From contig PLLJ01000008.1 in NCBI GenBank assembly GCA_003140935.1, positions 1 to 48,437 of the forward strand: a stretch of 48,437 nucleotides of DNA, written 5' to 3'. Under the pieces are notes generated by a model. The model saw only the letters and a list, made by a program, of their open reading frames with translations. It was not told the DNA's origin and did no database searches. Positions within the stretch are counted from its first letter, which is position 1, and each line of letters starts with the position of its first letter. Positions 34,316 to 42,983 of this stretch are shown here, piece after piece. This stretch comes from Candidatus Omnitrophota bacterium. Its GTDB lineage: Bacteria > Omnitrophota > Omnitrophia > Omnitrophales > Aquincolibacteriaceae. The translations under genes were made by a program, and so were the position numbers.

Positions 34316-34343
34316 TTGGAATGAAATATACATAACTTATAAA
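34316..34343 (+). promoter_or_regulatory. Possible promoter before ddl
   Basis: TTGGAA (34316-34321) and TATAAA (34338-34343) are 16 bases apart, a moderate sigma70-type match (four and five of six). The leader would be short but would still include AAAGG at 34354-34358, nine bases before the ddl ATG. It would allow ddl-ftsQ-ftsA to be expressed separately from the mur genes. Confidence 0.3.
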
Positions 34344-34366
34344 GGAAGTCCTAAAGGCTGTTTTGC

Positions 34367-35323
34367 ATGCAAACGGAATTACTGTCGAACCCGAAATTCG
34401 CATCATTCAAGAAAATTAAGATCGGCGTAGTGCGCGGCGGCCTTTCGGCCGAACGGCGCATTTCGCTCCGCTCCGGCCGTGCTGTGACTCGCGCTTTCAA
34501 ACGTGTGGGCATTTCGGCCTTTCCGGTCGATCCTGCCGATAGGAGGGCTTTCTCCCGAAAGATCCGCGAGGCCGATATCCTTTTTATCGCTCTTCATGGC
34601 AAAGGCGGGGAGGACGGCGTACTCCAAAAAATGTTGGAACGGAGAGGCCTTCTTTTCACGGGATCGCCCTCGGGGGCTTGCATAAAAAGTTTTGATAAGG
34701 AGATCAGCAAACGCCATTTTATCAAGCTTGGCGTTCCGACCCCGGAGTATGCGATCCTCGATAAAAAAAACTGGCGCAAAGTGGCCGCGGCGTTCCCAAC
34801 GCCTTATTTTGCCAAGCCGCTTGATGGAGGATCGAGTCAGGGTGTGTTCTTGGTTGAAGATTTTAAAAGATCGGCCGAAAGATTAAAGCGGTCCGTATTA
34901 CGGTTCGGAAGGCTTTTGATCGAAAAAAAGATCATTGGACGTGAATTGACGGCCGGACTTTTGGGGTACCTGAAACTCCCCATCGTGGAAGTGAAACCAT
35001 CGCGCCCTTTTTACGATTACAAGGCGAAATACACCAAAGGAATGACGACCTATGAAGTGCCGGCCAAGATCCCGGCCAAGATCGCCCGAAAGATTCAGGC
35101 CATCGCCTATCGGGTTTACCGGGGTCTCGGGCTCAAGGGATTTTCAAGGGTGGATGTGATGCTGGATCGCAAGAACCGGCCGTATGTGCTGGAGGTGAAC
35201 AGTATTCCCGGGCTTACGGAATTCAGCCTACTTCCGAAGGCGGCGCAGGCGGTGGGGATCGGTTTCGAGGAATTATGCTTGCGCGTTCTTGCGGATGCTT
35301 ACGAACAAAAAGGAAAGAAATAA
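34367..35323 (+). CDS. ddl: D-alanine-D-alanine ligase
   Basis: ATP-grasp enzyme making the D-Ala-D-Ala dipeptide used by MurF. GGLSAERRISLRSG near residue 26, ALHGKGGEDGVLQ, AKPLDGGSSQGV, and RVDVMLDRKNRPYVLEVNSIPG (Mg-binding Glu and Asn) follow the family. 318 residues. The Ser and Glu of LSAE belong to the D-Ala1 site. Located between murC and ftsQ, the classical ddlB position. Confidence 0.95.
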   Translation: MQTELLSNPKFASFKKIKIGVVRGGLSAERRISLRSGRAVTRAFKRVGISAFPVDPADRRAFSRKIREADILFIALHGKGGEDGVLQKMLERRGLLFTGSPSGACIKSFDKEISKRHFIKLGVPTPEYAILDKKNWRKVAAAFPTPYFAKPLDGGSSQGVFLVEDFKRSAERLKRSVLRFGRLLIEKKIIGRELTAGLLGYLKLPIVEVKPSRPFYDYKAKYTKGMTTYEVPAKIPAKIARKIQAIAYRVYRGLGLKGFSRVDVMLDRKNRPYVLEVNSIPGLTEFSLLPKAAQAVGIGFEELCLRVLADAYEQKGKK

Positions 35324-35329
35324 TTTTTC

Positions 35330-36145
35330 ATGAGCAGGAAAAAGTTCAAAAAAGGTAAAAAGGGATGGTTCTTTGCTTCGCTCGGAGCGATGTTCCGGGG
35401 GATCGCCTGGCTTTTTTGGAAATTACTTCCGATCGTGGTGATTGCCGGGGTGCTGGTCTATGCCGGTTTTGTCGTGAAGAAAGGTTTGTGCGAGGATCGT
35501 TGGCTCAGAGTACAATCCATCCAGATTATTCCACCGGATGCCCTTTCGCCTCAGAGTATCCGCACACTCGAGGATAAGATCCTGGGCAAGAATATCCTGC
35601 TCCTGGATCTGAAAAAGATCGCAGGCACGATCGAGCTCGGACCGGGAGCACAAAGCGTGCGCGTGGTCCGTGAGATGCCGACGACGGTCCGTGTCGAGAT
35701 CCGGAAACGCAAGCCCGTCGCGAATGTGCAGCTAAAGCCCGGAGGTCCCTATGCGATCGCGGCGGATGACGGATTCATCATTGAGATCCGCCCGGCGCTT
35801 GACCCCGCATGGATCCTTATGGAGGATTTCAGCGAACCGTTCAAAGAACCCCGGATCGGCGCGCGTCTCCAAAACAAAGGTTTTACCGAAGCCTTGCGAT
35901 TCATGAAGGTTTTTCGGAGACACGAACTTGCGCGTCGAGAGACCGTGACCCGGATCAGTCTGGATCCGAACGGATATGTGACGGTCAGGCTGGGGGAAGG
36001 ACCGGATTTTAAGCTTGGCCGCAAAGCATCCGAGGCCATCGCCTCACTCACCAATGCCGTCTATCTTTTAAAGACCGAGCCTCGTGAGAATGTTGAATAC
36101 ATGGACCTACAATACGACCGCGTGGCGGTTAAAAGGAAATCATGA
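35330..36145 (+). CDS. ftsQ: Cell division protein FtsQ/DivIB
   Basis: A 271-residue bitopic division protein: a basic cytoplasmic start (KKFKKGKKG), one membrane helix (~30-50), a POTRA domain (VQSIQIIPPDALSPQSIRTL) and the FtsQ beta domain. The sequence is divergent, as is normal for FtsQ; the family call relies on topology, the POTRA-like stretch with RVVREMPTTVRVEIRKRKP, and its place between ddl and ftsA. Its stop overlaps ftsA as ATGA. Confidence 0.85.
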   Translation: MSRKKFKKGKKGWFFASLGAMFRGIAWLFWKLLPIVVIAGVLVYAGFVVKKGLCEDRWLRVQSIQIIPPDALSPQSIRTLEDKILGKNILLLDLKKIAGTIELGPGAQSVRVVREMPTTVRVEIRKRKPVANVQLKPGGPYAIAADDGFIIEIRPALDPAWILMEDFSEPFKEPRIGARLQNKGFTEALRFMKVFRRHELARRETVTRISLDPNGYVTVRLGEGPDFKLGRKASEAIASLTNAVYLLKTEPRENVEYMDLQYDRVAVKRKS

Positions 36146-37392
36146 ATCTTCCCGTCGATCTGAAAAGCAAATGCGTGGTGGTTTATATCGGTACCCGGAA
36201 GTTGACGGTGATGTTGGGAGATACGGGCGGCAGCCATCCGCAGGTGCTTCGTCATGAAGAGGTCTTGTTTCCGGAAGGTTTTGAAAAAGGACTGGTCTCG
36301 AATCTCCAGAACGCGAGCACCTCCCTCGAGAAGTTGATGAAAGCGCTTTTGCCATCCGAGATTTGGGAACAGATCCCGATCTATGTGGTGCTTGGGAATA
36401 GCCGTTTCAAGATGTACCGGTTCTCAAGCTGCGAATATTATTCTCCCGAACGTCGTACGATCAGCTCGCATGAGATCCAATCCGTGGTTCAGCAAACGAG
36501 GAATGTTGCCACGCTGCCTCTGAACGAATCGATCTTGCAGGCGATCCCGGAATCTTTCCTCGTGAATGATATGCCGGCGGTGCGCAATCCCTTGGGTCTC
36601 GAGGCCGAGCGTCTGGGAGTGACGCTTCAGATCTACACCATGGAATTTCAGGCCTTTCGTAATATTGCCAAGATCTTTGAGACGCTGGATCTCGATGTGG
36701 AAGGCTATTTCCCGAAGATCTTGCCGCTTTCTGAGGCTGTGCTGGGGGATGCCGAGAAACAGGAAGGGGGCATGATCCTGGACATTGCGGACGATGCGAC
36801 GCAACTGGTGCTTTGGAAAAACGGTCTTTTGGCCGGAGTGCGGACGCTCCCGACGGGCGGACATTATCTCACCCAGTGCCTGGCCAAGGACTGGAATATC
36901 GAGGAGCGGGATGCCGAGAAGGTGAAAGAAAAATTTGCGACACTCGACGTTCGTGAACAAGAGAGCGAGGAACTTGTGCCGCTTGTAACGCGTAACGAGA
37001 AGGTCCAGCAGTCCATTTCGCGCAAGGAATTCCTCCAGAAATTCTTCAAACACGCCCACGGATGGATGACCCAGATCCTGGAGTCCGCGGACAGCTTTAT
37101 GCAGGATGAGAAAGTCCGTTATCCGCACGTCCTTTTTACCGGTGGGGCTGTGATGACGGACGGTTTTCTCGAATGGATCCAAAAAGAATTCTCGCGTGAC
37201 GGGAAGCTTGGGATCTCACGCCACGTCGAGGCCTCGCAGGAACTTGTCCGCGATCCGTCGATGGCGTCCGCGCTCGGCATGTTCCGGTGGATCATGACCT
37301 ACAAGCGCGCCCAGGAAGCTCTCTTCACCCCGCGTGGTCTTGTCGCCAAGACCGCTGCCGCGGCCCGCGCCTGGATCACCAACTACTTTTAG
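36142..37392 (+). CDS. ftsA: Divergent FtsA-like actin-family division protein
   Basis: An actin-like ATPase that normally tethers FtsZ to the membrane. This 416-residue copy keeps the FtsA layout and ends in a probable amphipathic helix (AAAARAWITNYF). The nucleotide motifs deviate: phosphate-1 reads VVVYIGTRKL with Tyr15 where Asp or Glu is usual, and phosphate-2 reads DIADDAT (214-220) instead of DIGGGTT. The adenosine motif FTGGAVMTDG is close to normal. Nucleotide hydrolysis may be weak or lost. No ftsZ follows; the next gene is gcvT. PilM-like relatives are an alternative, but gene order favours FtsA. Confidence 0.8.
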   Translation: MNLPVDLKSKCVVVYIGTRKLTVMLGDTGGSHPQVLRHEEVLFPEGFEKGLVSNLQNASTSLEKLMKALLPSEIWEQIPIYVVLGNSRFKMYRFSSCEYYSPERRTISSHEIQSVVQQTRNVATLPLNESILQAIPESFLVNDMPAVRNPLGLEAERLGVTLQIYTMEFQAFRNIAKIFETLDLDVEGYFPKILPLSEAVLGDAEKQEGGMILDIADDATQLVLWKNGLLAGVRTLPTGGHYLTQCLAKDWNIEERDAEKVKEKFATLDVREQESEELVPLVTRNEKVQQSISRKEFLQKFFKHAHGWMTQILESADSFMQDEKVRYPHVLFTGGAVMTDGFLEWIQKEFSRDGKLGISRHVEASQELVRDPSMASALGMFRWIMTYKRAQEALFTPRGLVAKTAAAARAWITNYF

Positions 37393-37424
37393 GTTTTTTA
37401 CTTTCTTTTTTCTCGGCGAACTTC

Positions 37425-37430
37425 TATAAT
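37425..37430 (+). promoter_or_regulatory. Perfect -10 box of the gcv operon
   Basis: TATAAT stands alone in the T-rich 85-bp gap after ftsA, 47 bases before the gcvT ATG. No good -35 is found at 16-18 bases, so the promoter may need an activator. The 5' leader of about 40 bases is too short for a glycine riboswitch and shows no ribosome site. Confidence 0.5.
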
Positions 37431-37477
37431 CCATCTCAGCTTTTCTCTTCTTTTTTCAATCAATCTGGTTTTTTTAT

Positions 37478-38575
37478 ATGGACATGACGTTAGAAACAGA
37501 ACCGACGAAGCTTCCGCTGCACAATGAGCATCTCCAAAAAGGCGCCCGGATGGGTGATTTTGGGGGATGGCTTGTCCCGCTTTTCTACACCAGCATCATG
37601 GAAGAACACGCCGCTGTTCGCAACAAGGCGGGCGTTTTCGATATTTCCCACATGGGGGAATTTCTGATCGAAGGCCGGGGGGCGCTCGACTATCTTGAAA
37701 AGAACCTGCCGCGGCGCATTGCTCCTCTCCAATTCGGCCAGGCGATCTACATGCCTCTTGTGAACGACCTGGGTGGTATGGTGGATGACATCATCGTTTA
37801 CCGGATGAACGAACAAAAGTTCCTGATCATTGTGAACGCCAGCAATATTGAAAAAGATTTTGAATGGTTCAACGCCCGCGTGACGCAGGGAGTGACCCTC
37901 ACGGACCGGAGCGGCGCGATGGGGCTTTTGGCGCTTCAGGGGCCCTTGAGTCAGACGATCCTTCTCGAATGCTTCGGGGCTTTTTATAAAGATCTCCGCC
38001 GTTTTCATTACAAGGATTTTGAAGGGGGCATCATCGCGCGAACGGGATATACGGGAGAAGACGGCTACGAGATCATGGTCCCCAAAGATAAACTCAAGCC
38101 GGTTTGGGATGTTCTCTTTCGTGTGGGGGCCAAACACGGGCTTTTGCCGATCGGCTTCGGTGCACGCGATACATTACGCCTGGAAGCTGCGATGCCGCTT
38201 TATGGGCATGAGCTCACGGATGAGATCACGCCCCTTGAGGCAGACCTGGAGTGGGCAATCGATCTAAGTAAAGACAAATTCCCGGGAAGCACGATCCTCA
38301 AAAAACAGAAGGCGACGGGGATCCTGAAAAAAAGGGTCGGTTTTGAGATGACCGAGCGAGGCATTCCGCGCCAGGGTTTTGAGATCCAGAAAGACGGCAA
38401 AACGATCGGGACGGTCACAAGCGGCAGTTTCATCCCAACCACGGGCAAGAATATCGGTATGGCGTATGTGCCGACGGCGGTGGCAAAGACCGGGAACACG
38501 ATCCATGTGATGGTGCGCGGGAAACCCGTGAAGGCCGTTCTGGTTTCGCTACCTTTTTATAAAAGAAAAGGGTAG
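37478..38575 (+). CDS. gcvT: Glycine cleavage system T-protein (aminomethyltransferase)
   Basis: Transfers the methylene carbon from the aminomethyl-lipoyl arm of GcvH to tetrahydrofolate and releases ammonia. 365 residues with FGGWLVPLFY near the N-terminus, FDISHMGEF, ALQGPLSQ, RTGYTGEDGYE and ARDTLRLEAAMPLYG, the folate-binding blocks of GcvT. ATG 37478 or 37484 may be used; neither has a clear ribosome site. First gene of the gcv operon, downstream of a perfect TATAAT. Confidence 0.96.
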   Translation: MDMTLETEPTKLPLHNEHLQKGARMGDFGGWLVPLFYTSIMEEHAAVRNKAGVFDISHMGEFLIEGRGALDYLEKNLPRRIAPLQFGQAIYMPLVNDLGGMVDDIIVYRMNEQKFLIIVNASNIEKDFEWFNARVTQGVTLTDRSGAMGLLALQGPLSQTILLECFGAFYKDLRRFHYKDFEGGIIARTGYTGEDGYEIMVPKDKLKPVWDVLFRVGAKHGLLPIGFGARDTLRLEAAMPLYGHELTDEITPLEADLEWAIDLSKDKFPGSTILKKQKATGILKKRVGFEMTERGIPRQGFEIQKDGKTIGTVTSGSFIPTTGKNIGMAYVPTAVAKTGNTIHVMVRGKPVKAVLVSLPFYKRKG

Positions 38576-38628
38576 AATAACCGCAATTCACTTCTGAAAT
38601 TTTCTGACATTCTCAACCGGAGGCAATC

Positions 38629-39021
38629 ATGGATTTTCCAGAAAATTTACGTTACACCAAGACCCACGAATGGATCGCCGTCCAAGGCGCGAAGGCTAAG
38701 GTCGGCGTGACTCAATATGCGCAAGGGGAGATCTCGGACGTCGTATTCGTGGATCTGCCCAAACAAGGCCAGATCGTCCAGCAGGCGAAGATGGCGGCGG
38801 TCGTGGAGTCCGTCAAGGCGGCTTTCGATATCTACGCGCCGGTTTCCGGCAAGATCACGGATGTGAACAAAGCGCTTGAATCGAATCCGGGACTCATCAA
38901 TCAAAGTCCCTACACCGATGGTTGGATCTTTGAGCTGGAGTTTTCCAACCCCGCGGAGTTGAATGCCCTTATGACAGCCGCGCAGTACCAGGAAGTCGTC
39001 CGGCAAACTCCCAAACACTAA
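38629..39021 (+). CDS. gcvH: Glycine cleavage system H-protein
   Basis: The 130-residue lipoyl carrier that shuttles between the P, T and L proteins. The lipoylated residue is Lys63 in VVESVKAAFDIYAP, and FVDLPKQGQIV and PYTDGWIFEL are conserved. A strong GGAGG precedes the ATG. It lies 53 bases after gcvT. The lipoate ligase encoded at the end of the operon is its likely modifying enzyme. Confidence 0.97.
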   Translation: MDFPENLRYTKTHEWIAVQGAKAKVGVTQYAQGEISDVVFVDLPKQGQIVQQAKMAAVVESVKAAFDIYAPVSGKITDVNKALESNPGLINQSPYTDGWIFELEFSNPAELNALMTAAQYQEVVRQTPKH

Positions 39022-39035
39022 AACAAAAAGTTCTC

Positions 39036-40373
39036 ATGCCCTATCTCTCGCTCACAGAAGAAGAAAAAAAATCCATGCTCGGACAGATCGGTGTCCGTTC
39101 ATTCGACGAGCTGATCAAGGATATTCCGGTCTCACTGCGTGATCCCAAGATCGTTTTGCCGTCTTCTTTAAGCGAGCCCGAGATCCAGGACCTGATCTCA
39201 AAGCTCGGGCGCAAAAACACTTCGACGCGGGATGCCCTTTCCTTCCTCGGCGCGGGAAGTTATGAACATTTTATTCCCGCGGCGGCCCTCGAGATCGTCG
39301 GGCGCCAGGAATTCCTTACGGCCTATACACCTTATCAGCCTGAAGCTTCTCAGGGGACTTTGCAGGCCATCTATGAATATCAAAGTCTTATGACGGAATT
39401 GACGGGCCTGGACGTCTCCAACGCTTCTCACTATGACGGTGCTACCAGTCTCGCGGAAGCCGCGCTCGTCGCGCTCAAGCACACGGACCGTCCGAGACTT
39501 CTTGTGGCACGCTCCGTGCATCCTCATTACCGGGAAACCCTATGTACTTACCTCGCGGGAACACCGTACACGGTCGAGGAATTCGGCTTTGACGGGAAGG
39601 GGAATTTTAACCGCGAAGAATTCGCCGCAAAACTCGATCCGGGCGTGGCCGGAGTGATCTTCCAGACTCCGAATTTCTTCGGCAATGTCGAGGACCTCGA
39701 CGGCGTAAGTGAAAAGATCCACGCGAACGGTTCGCTTATGATCCTTACCGCCGATCCTTTGTCTTTGGGACTTTTCAAGTCGCCCGGGGAATGGGGGGCG
39801 GACATCGCGGCGGGAGAGGGACAGCCGCTCGGTCTTTCCATGGAGTTCGGCGGTCCTTATTTGGGTTATTTTGTGACTTCTCGGGCTCTCATGCGCCGTA
39901 TTCCCGGAAGACTTGCGGGCCTGACCCGGGACGCGGACGGGAAACGGGCGTTCTGTCTGACGCTTCAGGCGCGTGAACAGCACATCCGCCGCGAGCGCGC
40001 GAGTTCCAATATTTGCAGCAATCAGGCGCTTTGCGCTTTGGCCGCGTGCGCGTATATGACGCTTCTCGGGAAAAAAGGCATCCGTGAGATCGCCGAGATC
40101 AATTGGGACCGGGCGACTTATCTGCGCGGGAAGATCGCGAAGCTCAAGAATTTTGAAGTGGACCTCACACAACCCATCTTTAACGAATTCAGGGTCAGAT
40201 CGAAGAGGCCCTTCGTGAAGGTCGAAGAGAAGATGACGGCTCAGGGTATTTTCCCCGGGGTTTTGCTGGAGTCCTTTTATCCCGAACTTAAAGACCAGTT
40301 CCTCGTTTGCGCGACCGAAACGAAATCCAAAGAGGACCTTGACCGGTTCGTGGAGGCGTTGGCCCAATGTTGA
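39036..40373 (+). CDS. gcvPA: Glycine dehydrogenase (decarboxylating) subunit 1
   Basis: N-terminal half of the split P-protein, 445 residues. It has the PLP-enzyme fold but not the PLP lysine, which is on subunit 2. Conserved blocks include FLGAGSYEHFIPAA, TAYTPYQPEASQGTLQ, DGATSLAEAAL and TRDADGKRAFCLTLQAREQHIRRE (given here in part). Split P-proteins are usual in Firmicutes, archaea and many deep-branching lineages. It overlaps gcvPB by 7 bases. Confidence 0.94.
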   Translation: MPYLSLTEEEKKSMLGQIGVRSFDELIKDIPVSLRDPKIVLPSSLSEPEIQDLISKLGRKNTSTRDALSFLGAGSYEHFIPAAALEIVGRQEFLTAYTPYQPEASQGTLQAIYEYQSLMTELTGLDVSNASHYDGATSLAEAALVALKHTDRPRLLVARSVHPHYRETLCTYLAGTPYTVEEFGFDGKGNFNREEFAAKLDPGVAGVIFQTPNFFGNVEDLDGVSEKIHANGSLMILTADPLSLGLFKSPGEWGADIAAGEGQPLGLSMEFGGPYLGYFVTSRALMRRIPGRLAGLTRDADGKRAFCLTLQAREQHIRRERASSNICSNQALCALAACAYMTLLGKKGIREIAEINWDRATYLRGKIAKLKNFEVDLTQPIFNEFRVRSKRPFVKVEEKMTAQGIFPGVLLESFYPELKDQFLVCATETKSKEDLDRFVEALAQC

Positions 40374-41866
40374 TCTCCCAGGACGACCGTCTCAGTTTTG
40401 AAAAAAGCAAGCCCGGCCGCAGGGCGATCCGGCTTCCCGAAGAGCGTTACTCGGGCGAGGACCCTCTCAAAAATATTCCGCAGGGTCTTTTGCGCCAAAC
40501 TTCCATAGGATTTCCCGAGCTCGGCGAGCTTGATGTTGTCCGGCATTTCATCAACCTCTCACGTAAGAATTTTTCGGTGGATACGCATTTTTATCCACTT
40601 GGAAGTTGCACCATGAAATATAATCCCAAGGTGAACGAGTGGGCGGCCCGGCAGGAGAAATTCACGGCCCTGCATCCGCTGCAGGACGCAACGACCACGC
40701 AGGGGATGCTTCAGATCCTCTGGGAACTTGAGGAATACCTCAAGGAGATATCGGGGATGGATCGTTTCACGTTGCAACCCGCGGCCGGAGCGCACGGGGA
40801 ACTGACGGGGATGATGCTTGTCCGGGCGTATCACGCTTCCCGGGGCGGGTCCACGCGCACCAAAGTCCTTGTGCCGGACTCCAGCCACGGGACCAATCCC
40901 GCGAGCGCTGCGCTTTTCGGGTATCACGTGGTCGAGATCAAGTCCGATAGCCACGGATGCGTGGATCTGGAAGATCTGAAACAGCATCTGGATGAACATG
41001 TGGCATGCCTGATGCTCACCAATCCGAACACGCTCGGGCTTTTCGAAAAGAATATCCTCGAGATCACGAAACTCGTGCATCAGCACGGCGGGCTTCTTTA
41101 TTATGACGGCGCCAATTTGAACCCGCTCCTTGGGATCGCGCGGCCGGGGGACATGGGCTTTGATATCATTCACATCAATTTGCATAAGACTTTTTCGACC
41201 CCGCACGGCGGCGGCGGACCCGGGTCCGGGCCCGTGGGCGTGAAAAAACATTTGATGCCGTTTCTTCCCGGCCCTCTCATGGAGCGGACAAAAAAAGGTT
41301 ATGCGTGGGCCTCGCCCAGCCCGCAATCGATCGGTCGCGTCAAACTTTTCCACGGGAACGTCGGGGTCATGATACGCGCTTACGTTTATTTAAGGGTGCT
41401 CGGCAAAGAGGGGCTCCGGAAGGTGAGCGAGGCCGCGATCCTGAACGCTAATTACATGAAGGAAATGCTTAAGGACGTTTTCAAGGTCGCGACGGAGGGA
41501 CCGTGCATGCACGAGTTCGTTCTCTCACTCAAGTCCTTTGTCGCGCAAGGGGTTCACGCGGGGGATGTGGGCAAGCGTCTTTTGGATTTCGGTTTTCATG
41601 CGCCAACGGTTCATTTTCCACTGGTCGTGCCCGAGGCCCTCATGATCGAACCTACGGAGACCGAAGCCCGTGAAACACTGGACCTTTTCATTGAGGCGAT
41701 GAAAGAGATCGCTCTTGAGATCGCGACTGATCCTGAAAGAGTGAAAACAGCGCCCCACACGCTTCCGGTGCGCCGTCCCGATGACGTTCTTGCTGCGCGC
41801 AAACCCATTCTTTCCTACCGCGATCAAGTCCGGGAAAAAGTGTTATTGGCCGAAGCTGTGGCATGA
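40367..41866 (+). CDS. gcvPB: Glycine dehydrogenase (decarboxylating) subunit 2
   Basis: PLP-bearing half of the P-protein, 499 residues. The Schiff-base lysine is Lys274 in HINLHKTFSTPHGGGGPGSG; FYPLGSCTMKYNP, PAAGAHGELTGM and DSSHGTNPASAA are equally diagnostic. Together with subunit 1 it decarboxylates glycine and loads the aminomethyl group on GcvH. The stop overlaps the ligase gene as ATGA. Confidence 0.97.
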   Translation: MLISQDDRLSFEKSKPGRRAIRLPEERYSGEDPLKNIPQGLLRQTSIGFPELGELDVVRHFINLSRKNFSVDTHFYPLGSCTMKYNPKVNEWAARQEKFTALHPLQDATTTQGMLQILWELEEYLKEISGMDRFTLQPAAGAHGELTGMMLVRAYHASRGGSTRTKVLVPDSSHGTNPASAALFGYHVVEIKSDSHGCVDLEDLKQHLDEHVACLMLTNPNTLGLFEKNILEITKLVHQHGGLLYYDGANLNPLLGIARPGDMGFDIIHINLHKTFSTPHGGGGPGSGPVGVKKHLMPFLPGPLMERTKKGYAWASPSPQSIGRVKLFHGNVGVMIRAYVYLRVLGKEGLRKVSEAAILNANYMKEMLKDVFKVATEGPCMHEFVLSLKSFVAQGVHAGDVGKRLLDFGFHAPTVHFPLVVPEALMIEPTETEARETLDLFIEAMKEIALEIATDPERVKTAPHTLPVRRPDDVLAARKPILSYRDQVREKVLLAEAVA

Positions 41867-42558
41867 ACTGGAGTCTGCTCCCCACGATCAGCGCGCCCAT
41901 GCCGCTTCAAATGGTCCTGGATGAGCTCCTTTTCGAATCCCAAAAAAGGGAAACCCAAGCTCCCACTCTTCGATTCTACATTTCGGCAGGGCCATGGATC
42001 AGTGTGGGGTGTTCCTTCCGGGATCCTACAGCTCTTTCAAAGTCCGGTCTGATCCTTAAAAATCCGCAGGTGCCTGTCTGCCGGCGCATTACGGGCGGAG
42101 GGTGCGTACTTCATGGCCAGGATCTGATTTTTTCCTTGATCGCAAGATATGACGGGAACCTATCACCGTTATCTTTTGTTTCGGCGAGCTACGGGAAGAT
42201 ACACGAGGGTGTTAAAAGGGGTCTTGAGCTTTGCGGCCTTGATCCGAAATTCTACGGTCCTGAAGATGCAGTGTCCCAAGGAAGTGACTGTTTTGATTTT
42301 CCGGTGGAAAGCGATCTTTCCTGGAAGAAAAAAAAGATCGCTGGAGGCGCGCAGAAGCGCTCCGGGGGCGTGCTTTTGCATCAGGAGTCGATCTTGATCC
42401 CGCCGGGTGTCGAGCGGGAGGATCTGATCCGGGCGATCCGGAAGGGGCTGGAAACGGTTTTTGAAATGACGGTCCGGGACACGGATCTTGACCCGGAGAT
42501 TTTCTTTGAAGCGGAAAGGAAAGCTATGAGTTGCGAGCCATGGGCCTTGAGGCCTTAA
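41863..42558 (+). CDS. lplA: Lipoate-protein ligase A family protein
   Basis: A 231-residue member of the BPL/LplA family with RRITGGGCVLHGQDLIFSL, CFDFPVESDLSW and the catalytic lysine region KKIAGGAQKRSGG. Translation is coupled to gcvPB by ATGA, so GcvH is the obvious target. Whether it uses free lipoate or octanoyl transfer (LipM-like) cannot be decided; it lacks the LplA C-terminal accessory domain, which leaves room for an octanoyltransferase. No lipA is in the window. Confidence 0.85.
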   Translation: MNWSLLPTISAPMPLQMVLDELLFESQKRETQAPTLRFYISAGPWISVGCSFRDPTALSKSGLILKNPQVPVCRRITGGGCVLHGQDLIFSLIARYDGNLSPLSFVSASYGKIHEGVKRGLELCGLDPKFYGPEDAVSQGSDCFDFPVESDLSWKKKKIAGGAQKRSGGVLLHQESILIPPGVEREDLIRAIRKGLETVFEMTVRDTDLDPEIFFEAERKAMSCEPWALRP

Positions 42559-42561
42559 AAG

Positions 42562-42936
42562 ATGGAAGAAGCCGGAAGTTTTCTTAAAAAAATCGAAGCC
42601 ATTCTTGAAAAAGACCCGAACTATAAGTTCGAGGCCTACACGTTCGTTTTGGCGGCGCTTCATGACACGGTGAACAGGCTCAAAACGCCACGGCACATCA
42701 CGGGGAAAGAGCTTGCGCTTGGGATACGCAAGTACGCTCTGGATCAGTTCGGTCCCATGGTCAAGACGGTGCTCCATCACTGGGGGGTTCACACGACACT
42801 TGATTTCGGAAAGATCGTTTTTGCTTTGATCGATGTCCAACTTCTCAGCAGACAACCCGAAGACAAACTCGAAGATTTTGATAAGGTCTATGACTTCGAA
42901 GAGGCTTTCGGGAAATACAAGATCGAAGATGAATAA
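42562..42936 (+). CDS. Minf_1886 (TIGR04138) family protein
   Basis: A 124-residue conserved protein of unknown function. The core YTFVLAALHDTVNRLKTPRH, ITGKELALGIRKYALDQFGP, MVKTVLHHWGVHTTLDFGKI and YDFEEAFG matches from memory the family described mainly from Planctomycetes and Verrucomicrobia. No enzyme motif is evident; it looks like a small helical adaptor. It starts 3 bases after the ligase, so it belongs to the gcv operon, though the link may be only positional. Confidence 0.78.
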   Translation: MEEAGSFLKKIEAILEKDPNYKFEAYTFVLAALHDTVNRLKTPRHITGKELALGIRKYALDQFGPMVKTVLHHWGVHTTLDFGKIVFALIDVQLLSRQPEDKLEDFDKVYDFEEAFGKYKIEDE

Positions 42937-42983
42937 TTCTAAAGAAGTTTACTGTACGCTCTGTGCCGTACCGGGACCCTGAG

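Noticed and set aside
37431-37477. Glycine riboswitch before gcvT
   Set aside because: The leader is only about 40 bases, T-rich, and has none of the conserved aptamer blocks.
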